Under the pieces are notes generated by a model, which made no database searches, had not been told where the DNA came from, and was given only the letters and a program-made list of their open reading frames with translations. From assembly GCA_023439185.1 (NCBI GenBank), contig JAEXOR010000041.1:17113-81112 (forward strand): a DNA stretch of 64,000 nt, written 5' to 3'. The DNA comes from Bacillota bacterium (lineage in GTDB: Bacteria > Bacillota > Desulfotomaculia > Desulfotomaculales > Desulfallaceae). A program made the position numbers and the translations under genes. Positions 58,907 through 64,000 of this stretch are shown here, piece by piece; position 1 is the first letter of the stretch, and each line of letters starts with the position of its first letter.

Positions 58907-59680
58907 TTGCATTTAGGGCAGATAATCAGGGATTTTAGGAAAGAAAGAGGTTTGACCCTGCACGAACTGGCGGAAAGAATAGAAATATCCACTTCCTATT
59001 TGAGCGCCCTGGAAAGAAACCTGCGCAAGCCTTCCATCCAGGTGTTGAGAAAGATCAGTGATAAACTGAACCTGCCCGTTAATTTCCTCGTCGGCGCCCA
59101 AGATGATGTTTTTACCGGGAAAAAACTTGCCTACATGCGGGAAAGCAGGGGCATGAGCATAGAGGATCTGTCGGAAATCAGCGACATTCCGGCGGCGCAG
59201 TTGGTCAGATTCGAGGAAGGCCTGGAAATCCCCGACCTGGAGGCGGTAAAAAAGATTTCCGAAGCCCTGAACGTAACCATCAAGTTTTTTCTGGATCTAA
59301 GTGAGAACAGCAACAGTATCGGTAAAAAAATTAAAAAAGTGCGTATGGACAGGGGCTTTACCGTCACCGAGCTGGCGGAAAAGGTTAACGTGACCCCCGG
59401 CCTGATCAGTCAAATTGAAAACGGCCAAACCACTCCCGCGCTGGAAACACTGCAAAACATCGCCGAAAAACTTTATGTCCCGTCTTCCTACCTGCTGATG
59501 GAGAATAAAGACGTTGAAGAACTGCTGGCTACTTTATCCCCCGATGTAATTGAGCTATTGGGTGAGCCGAATGTGCAGACCGTGTTAAGGGCGCTTAGAG
59601 GATTTAAGAACAATGAAATCAGGTACATCATTAATTACATCGAGTTCTTCCAAAAAAACAAGCATTTTTTTCTGTCCTGA
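58907..59680 (+). CDS. XRE-family regulator with three helix-turn-helix domains
   Basis: 257 aa with three consecutive XRE-type domains: about residues 2-62 (LGQIIRDFRKERGLTLHELA, ISTSYLSALERNLRKPS), about 70-130 (KLAYMRESRGMSIEDLSEIS, degenerate), and about 138-200 (IGKKIKKVRMDRGFTVTELA, VTPGLISQIENGQTTPALET). A helical tail follows. The start is TTG 58907, ten bases after GGAG, because the upstream ATG lies inside the promoter. Regulators of this kind often precede corrinoid-protein genes in acetogens and Desulfotomaculum-like bacteria. It is separated from the corrinoid gene by 45 bp and probably controls it. Confidence 0.85.
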   Translation: MHLGQIIRDFRKERGLTLHELAERIEISTSYLSALERNLRKPSIQVLRKISDKLNLPVNFLVGAQDDVFTGKKLAYMRESRGMSIEDLSEISDIPAAQLVRFEEGLEIPDLEAVKKISEALNVTIKFFLDLSENSNSIGKKIKKVRMDRGFTVTELAEKVNVTPGLISQIENGQTTPALETLQNIAEKLYVPSSYLLMENKDVEELLATLSPDVIELLGEPNVQTVLRALRGFKNNEIRYIINYIEFFQKNKHFFLS

Positions 59681-59725
59681 CGGGTAAATTCGCTTGTGAG
59701 AAGCGTTTTTGGGGAGGTTGGCAGA

Positions 59726-60403
59726 GTGGACGGTACAATACATATGGAACAGGAATTGTTAAACAAGCTGAAAGAAGCGGTGATTTTTTTTGATGAGCTC
59801 CAAATGGAGGATGCCGTTAAGCAATGGCTGAAAAATGGCTACGATCCCGCCGTGGCTATTTTCAACGGGTTGGTGCCGGGCATGGAGGAAGTGGGCAGGC
59901 TTTACGAGGACCAGGTATATTTTATACCGGAAATGCTGTTATGCGCCGATGTGCTCTATAAAGGCCTGGAACTGTTGCGGGCCATGATTGATAAAAAGGA
60001 AGTCGCCTTCAAGGGCAAGGTTGTGATCGGCGTGGTCAGCGGAGATATTCACGATATTGGCAAAAATATTGTTAAGATGATGCTGGACATATCCGGTTTT
60101 CATATTTACGATCTGGGCCGGGACGTGCCCCTCGAGAAATTTATTCACACCGCGGAAAGGGTAAACCCGGACATCATTTGTTTGTCCACCATGATGACCA
60201 CCACCATGTTTGAGATGAGAAAGATCATCAGGATGATTAACGAGCACAACCCGGGCATCAGGATATTAATCGGAGGCGCTCCGGTGACTGAAAAAGTTGC
60301 CCGCCGGTGGGGGGCCAGCGGTTACGGCGAGGACGCCAATCATGCCCTGAAGGTGGCCGTCAGCCTGATGAACCAGATCAAGATTGAATCCGGTTATGCA
60401 TAG
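59726..60403 (+). CDS. Cobalamin-binding corrinoid protein (MtbC/MtaC-like)
   Basis: 225 aa. A four-helix cap domain (about residues 10-90, EDAVKQWLKNGYDPAVAIFN and LVPGMEEVGRLYEDQVYF) is followed by a Rossmann-like B12 domain with the cobalt-ligand motif GDIHDIGKN (Asp107, His109, Gly112) and later CLSTMMTTTM and LIGGAPVTEKVARRWGASGY. Such proteins shuttle methyl groups between two methyltransferases. No methyltransferase or reductive activator is encoded nearby. GTG 59726 follows GGGGAGG. Its substrate system is therefore unknown. Confidence 0.93.
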   Translation: MDGTIHMEQELLNKLKEAVIFFDELQMEDAVKQWLKNGYDPAVAIFNGLVPGMEEVGRLYEDQVYFIPEMLLCADVLYKGLELLRAMIDKKEVAFKGKVVIGVVSGDIHDIGKNIVKMMLDISGFHIYDLGRDVPLEKFIHTAERVNPDIICLSTMMTTTMFEMRKIIRMINEHNPGIRILIGGAPVTEKVARRWGASGYGEDANHALKVAVSLMNQIKIESGYA

Positions 60404-60423
60404 TTAATTGGTTAAATACCTGG

Positions 60424-60452
60424 TTGATTTATTATTTTGCAGTTGCTATAAT
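60424..60452 (+). promoter_or_regulatory. Sigma-A promoter for the COG0523-NorQ-NorD genes
   Basis: TTGATT (60424-60429), 17-bp spacer, consensus TATAAT (60447-60452), within the 145-bp gap after the corrinoid gene. Confidence 0.7.
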
Positions 60453-60548
60453 AAGAAGGAATAGTCAGAACATTCAATTTTTTTATACTAAAGTTAAGTA
60501 ATAGAGTAAATTTATTATACAAATGTACAAAGGAGGTCCGGCCGGTAA

Positions 60549-61445
60549 ATGAAAATAAAAATTATCTGCGGATTTTTGGGCGCCGGTAAAACAACCTGTA
60601 TCTGCAATATTCTGCAGAAAAAAGACGCCTTTAACGCCGTCCTGGTCAATGAATTCGGGGACATCGGCATTGACGCGGAGTTAATTCAGCGCGGGGAGAA
60701 CATTGACATGGTGGAGCTGCCCAGCGGGTGTATTTGCTGCACCCTGGCCAATGATTTTGTGCGGGCGGTGACCGAGATTAAAACCAAAATCAATCCGGAG
60801 AGATTAATTATTGAACCTTCGGGTCTGGCAGTCCCCTCGGGCATTCTGGAAGCGCTGGAGCCGGTCCAGGAAAAGCTGGGCCTGGAAATTGAGGCTATTA
60901 TCGGCATCGTCGATGCGGACAGGTTTTTGCCCAATATCCACAGCGGACTGTTCGGGGACTTTTATACCGACCAACTGGCCAACTCGGATATTATCATGAT
61001 CAACAAGGTGGACCTGGTCAGTCCGGCCACGCTGAACGCCGTGGAAGAGGAAATCAAAAAGTACAATGAATCGGCCATTGTAATCCATGCGGTAAACTGC
61101 GAGGCGAATATTCCGGAAATCGAGAAAAAACAGGGCGAACACTTTTTGCACCTGCATTTTGACCATACCTTCGACTCCTTTGCCGTTACCAATAAGGACG
61201 CCTCCTACATCCAAAGCGAGGTCGGGTCTCTGCTGGATGAGCTCAAAGACGGCAAATACGGCAATATCCTCCGGGCCAAGGGCATCTACAACACCGGCAC
61301 GGGGTATGAAAACTTCGATTTTGTGGAAGGAAACATTTCCTTCAAGCCGATGAAGGGGGGGGAGGAAAATAAGTTCATCTTTATCGGTAAGGACGTGAAG
61401 AGAAAAGAGCTGGAGCAAAGACTGGCCGAAATACAGCATCAATAA
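60549..61445 (+). CDS. COG0523 (CobW/G3E-family) metallochaperone GTPase
   Basis: 298 aa. P-loop CGFLGAGKTTCICNIL at the N-terminus, the metal-binding CxCC motif as GCICCTL (Cys61, Cys63, Cys64), guanine-specificity motif INKVDL, and a C-terminal domain ending in a small beta-sheet. The family delivers metals (Zn, Co, Fe or Ni) to target proteins or acts in cobalamin enzymes. AAAGGAGG precedes ATG. The neighbouring corrinoid protein makes a cobalt or cobalamin-related role plausible, but that is inferred from context. Confidence 0.9.
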   Translation: MKIKIICGFLGAGKTTCICNILQKKDAFNAVLVNEFGDIGIDAELIQRGENIDMVELPSGCICCTLANDFVRAVTEIKTKINPERLIIEPSGLAVPSGILEALEPVQEKLGLEIEAIIGIVDADRFLPNIHSGLFGDFYTDQLANSDIIMINKVDLVSPATLNAVEEEIKKYNESAIVIHAVNCEANIPEIEKKQGEHFLHLHFDHTFDSFAVTNKDASYIQSEVGSLLDELKDGKYGNILRAKGIYNTGTGYENFDFVEGNISFKPMKGGEENKFIFIGKDVKRKELEQRLAEIQHQ

Positions 61446-61471
61446 TACTTTGCCGCTTGGGGTGTGAAAAT

Positions 61472-62281
61472 TTGACGGTATATAAAATCGGTGAGTTCAA
61501 GCGTGATAAAGAACCTTATTACCTGCCTGCCGGCAGGGAGATAGAATTATTCAAGGCCGCGGCGGGCAAAAAATTGCCCGTGCTTTTGAAAGGCCCCACG
61601 GGCTGCGGGAAAACAAGGTTTTTGGAGTATATGGCCTTTAACCTGAACAGGCCGCTGATTACCATTGCCTGTCACGAGGATTTAACCACCTCCGACCTGG
61701 TGGGCAGGTATCTGCTCAAGGGTGAGCAGACGGAATGGGTGGACGGTCCATTAACCATCGCGGTCAAGAAAGGAGCCATATTTTACCTGGACGAGGTGGT
61801 TGAGGCCCGTAAAGACACCATTGTGGTGATTCATCCGTTGACTGACGATAGAAGGATCCTGCCCCTGGAGAAAAAAGGCGAGGTGCTGGAGGCGCCGGAT
61901 GATTTTCTGCTGGTGGTTTCTTATAATCCGGGCTACCAGACTATTTTGAAGGATTTGAAGCAGAGCACCAAGCAGCGGTTCGTGTCACTGGAATTCGATT
62001 TTCCGGCCCCGGAACAGGAAGTGGAAATTGTCAGCCGGGAAACCGGCATTGACCGGCCGGTGGCGGAAAAACTGGTGGAACTGGCGGGCAAGATCAGAAG
62101 TTTAAAAAACAGGGGCCTGGAGGAAGGGGTCAGCACCAGGCTGCTGATCTATGCCGCCGGTTTAATCACCCAGGGCGTTCCGCTGCGGGAGGCGATCAAG
62201 GTGACAATGATTAACCCCCTGACGGATGACTTTTCCATCCAGAGGAGCCTGGAGGAAGTTACAGTTTCCATTTTTACATAA
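61472..62281 (+). CDS. AAA+ ATPase of the NorQ/CbbQ (MoxR) family
   Basis: 269 aa. Walker A LLKGPTGCGKTRFLEYMAFN (about 45-64), then CHEDLTTSDLVGRYLLKG (a CbbQ/NorQ signature), Walker B GAIFYLDEVVEARKDT, sensor VVSYNPGYQTILKDLKQSTK, and the C-terminal lid EEGVSTRLLIYAAGLI. CbbQ/NorQ proteins act with CbbO/NorD VWA partners to remodel metalloenzymes (Rubisco, nitric oxide reductase). TTG 61472 is better spaced from GGGGTG than the TTG at 61457. Its NorD-like partner follows 24 bp later. Confidence 0.9.
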   Translation: MTVYKIGEFKRDKEPYYLPAGREIELFKAAAGKKLPVLLKGPTGCGKTRFLEYMAFNLNRPLITIACHEDLTTSDLVGRYLLKGEQTEWVDGPLTIAVKKGAIFYLDEVVEARKDTIVVIHPLTDDRRILPLEKKGEVLEAPDDFLLVVSYNPGYQTILKDLKQSTKQRFVSLEFDFPAPEQEVEIVSRETGIDRPVAEKLVELAGKIRSLKNRGLEEGVSTRLLIYAAGLITQGVPLREAIKVTMINPLTDDFSIQRSLEEVTVSIFT

Positions 62282-62305
62282 CAAGTGATGGTTAAAGGGG
62301 TTTCA

Positions 62306-64000
62306 ATGGAGAGCTTATTCAAAGAACAGGCCGGTTTTTTCGACCCCCGGCTCAGGAAACTGGCCGAACAGTGCGCTGCGGCCCTGGCCGGCAGCAATCC
62401 CGGGGGACTGGAACAGTTCATGCAGACCGCGGCTACCCTGGCCCGGACCGGGGACCGGGATTTTGCGCGGCACTGGCTGACGCTGACGGTGGAAATAGCC
62501 GGCGCGCCATGGGAGACGCTTTGGAATTGGCTTAACTACAGCCCCTCGGTGCAGGGCGTTTTAACTCCGGAGGCCCTGGCCGGATGGGCACGGTTATATA
62601 TCGCGGCCGGCAGGTATAACCAGAATACCGGCAATCTGGTGATTAAGCAAAGCAGGGATATTTTTGCCGGGGTTGACGCAGCCGGGCAGCTTACGCTGTT
62701 GGAAAACTGCCTGGAATTAAGTTCGGTGAGCTGGCCGGCGGCGACGGAGTTTTTCCGGACTATCCCCGCGGCCGTCAAGCACCTGCCGGACAGCGCCGTC
62801 AGGGATTGGTACCGCCAGGGGCTATATTTTGCCCGCCGGGATGCCAGACTGGGGGAAGCTTACTTCAGAGCAGGCGAGATATGGACGCAGTGTTCATTTG
62901 AGGTTTTCAGCAGCCTGATAGCCCGGGGAAATAAGCTGTTGAATCTGGACGTTGAATTGGCCATCGTATTTTTTAACACCGTGCCCGGCCTGGTGCAAAA
63001 AATGGGCCCGCGCATTTTTGAGCGGCTGCTGCCGGAGTGGAGCCGCCGGATGGAGGAACTGTACGCGGTTGATGCGGCCGCGGCCCTGGAGTATGCCAGG
63101 GCGGGCAGCCGGGTGCTGCCGCTGATTAAAGAAAAGGGCCTTGACCCGTGGTCCGGCGCGGTGCTGCACCTGGCCGGGGTTAGCAGGAAGGCTGCCCTGG
63201 CGCTGGCCGCGGCGGGCGACCGGGTATTCGGGGAATTGAATATTGAAGAATTCAAGGATTGGTTTGCCCGGGTTTGGAATGAGCACCGCGGGCAGGAGGA
63301 GAAGCTGACTGAAGCGGTGGCCCTGCAGACCAGGGAAAGCGTGAAACGGCTGGTTTTCTTCCGGCGGGGCGTCGACCTGGAGGATGTGGTGAAGAGCTTG
63401 ACCTTTTACGCCGCCGCTTTCTTTAACCGGGATGTTATGATTAAGTCTTTGGCGCTGCTGCCAACCGAGGTTTTACCGGCGGGACCGGGCTCGGCCACCG
63501 GTGACGGCAGCCGGGTTTACCTGCCGCGGTTTATCAGTATCTATCCCACCGCGGAAGATAATCTGGGCGTTTATAAATCGCTGCTGCTCCACGAGATAGC
63601 GCACCTGCTTGGGGATACTTATGACCTTGAACCGGAGACCCTGGCGAAGATGGCCCGGGAGTTCAGCCTCTCGGCAAAATTTGCGGAAATTTCTGAATAT
63701 CATACTTATTTTTCGCTTTTTGAGCACTACAGCTTGATCCGACACTTGTTTGAGCTGATTGAAGACGCCCGGGCGGAAAGACTGCTGCTTATTTCCCACC
63801 CCGGCCTGGCCAAAGAACTGCTGTCCCGGGATTGGCCGGAGAACGGTGCAGACTGCGGCGGCGGATTGTTTCATCAGGCGGCCGAAGCCGTGGCGGCGGG
63901 GTCGGCCGGCGCCCAAACCGGCGGCGCGGGGACGGAATATTTTGCGGAAACCTTTACGGTTTTTTGGCGGTCGGTTGTGGCCGGGGGGGGCCCGGGGGCC
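62306..64000 (+). CDS. NorD/CbbO-like protein (5' part; runs off the window)
   Basis: An open frame of 565 codons to the window edge, start ATG 62306 with AAAGGGG upstream. The N-terminal half is helical with no motif I know (MESLFKEQAGFFDPRLRKLA). Near codon 429 SLLLHEIAHLLGD gives a His-Glu-x-x-His pattern, followed by YSLIRHLFELIEDARAERLL, which matches the conserved IEDxRxE region of CbbO/NorD proteins. The C-terminal VWA domain with its MIDAS site would lie beyond the window. Pairing with the upstream NorQ-like ATPase supports the assignment. Confidence 0.75.
   Translation, partial: MESLFKEQAGFFDPRLRKLAEQCAAALAGSNPGGLEQFMQTAATLARTGDRDFARHWLTLTVEIAGAPWETLWNWLNYSPSVQGVLTPEALAGWARLYIAAGRYNQNTGNLVIKQSRDIFAGVDAAGQLTLLENCLELSSVSWPAATEFFRTIPAAVKHLPDSAVRDWYRQGLYFARRDARLGEAYFRAGEIWTQCSFEVFSSLIARGNKLLNLDVELAIVFFNTVPGLVQKMGPRIFERLLPEWSRRMEELYAVDAAAALEYARAGSRVLPLIKEKGLDPWSGAVLHLAGVSRKAALALAAAGDRVFGELNIEEFKDWFARVWNEHRGQEEKLTEAVALQTRESVKRLVFFRRGVDLEDVVKSLTFYAAAFFNRDVMIKSLALLPTEVLPAGPGSATGDGSRVYLPRFISIYPTAEDNLGVYKSLLLHEIAHLLGDTYDLEPETLAKMAREFSLSAKFAEISEYHTYFSLFEHYSLIRHLFELIEDARAERLLLISHPGLAKELLSRDWPENGADCGGGLFHQAAEAVAAGSAGAQTGGAGTEYFAETFTVFWRSVVAGGGPGA

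Overview
The window looks like a chromosomal segment from an anaerobic, spore-forming, moderately high-GC Firmicute of the Peptococcaceae/Desulfotomaculum type. The signs are strong Shine-Dalgarno sites with many TTG and GTG starts, cwlD and ymxH (sporulation-associated), an ecfT-truA-rplM-rpsI ribosomal cluster, a c-di-AMP riboswitch on ktrAB, an AmmeMemoRadiSam locus, a corrinoid protein, and a probable selenoprotein. No rRNA, tRNA or CRISPR array was seen.

Layout. 0-1.8 kb: ecfT and truA. 1.8-9.5 kb: an oppositely oriented accessory island that separates truA from rplM-rpsI, which normally follow it. The island holds a phosphopantetheinyl transferase, a 57-aa membrane protein, an unusual ACP-KR-DH polyketide-synthase-like protein without KS or AT, a DUF2442 protein, and a 1103-aa regulator. 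That regulator is a REP-associated tyrosine transposase (RAYT) fused in frame to a MalT/LuxR-type regulator through the transposon's own terminal repeat. 9.5-11.9 kb: rplM, rpsI, cwlD and two very small genes. 11.9-18 kb: a beta-oxidation operon (fadN-fadA-fadE-like) with its TetR regulator. 18-20.3 kb: c-di-AMP riboswitch and ktrAB. 20.4-22.2 kb: small genes, including an orphan FlhB-like/FliK-like pair. 22.5-30.1 kb: GntR regulator with aconitase, DUF401 and LysE transporters, AmmeMemoRadiSam genes. 30.2-34.1 kb: a Ski2-like helicase cut in two by one in-frame TAA. 34.2-36.1 kb: small genes and an inositol-monophosphatase-family gene. 36.2-48 kb: arginine biosynthesis (argC-J-B-D-F-G, then argH) behind an ArgR-type operator, interrupted by reverse-strand SPFH, AmiS/UreI and glpX genes. 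48-49.7 kb: ymxH and metK. 50-51.7 kb: an AT-rich XRE / ImmA-IrrE protease / PIN cassette that looks imported. 51.7-55.6 kb: MoxR-DUF58-DUF4129 operon. 55.7-58.7 kb: DsbA/FrnE-like gene with in-frame UGA at the active-site Cys, a tiny basic ORF, galE, HD-GYP protein. 58.8-64 kb: a three-HTH XRE regulator, corrinoid protein, COG0523 GTPase, NorQ/CbbQ-like AAA ATPase and a NorD/CbbO-like protein that runs off the window.

Three families of REP-like palindromic repeats pepper the non-coding DNA: (I) TGGTGCCAGGTGTTAAAAG, (II) GGGGTCAGACTTAAAC, and (III) GTAGGGGC(A/G)CCC. Family II and III copies sit so close to gene ends that they supply the last codons and the stop codon of at least six genes (argB, argF, glpX, the small RHH-like gene, the DUF58 gene and a 40-aa ORF). 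A fourth repeat type forms the perfect 25-bp ends of the RAYT element.

The observations most worth following are the UPFC selenoprotein with a well-placed bacterial SECIS-like hairpin, the RAYT-regulator fusion at the edge of the PKS island, the stop-codon-donating repeats, the XRE-ImmA-PIN cassette, and the corrinoid/metallochaperone/AAA-activator cluster at the right end.
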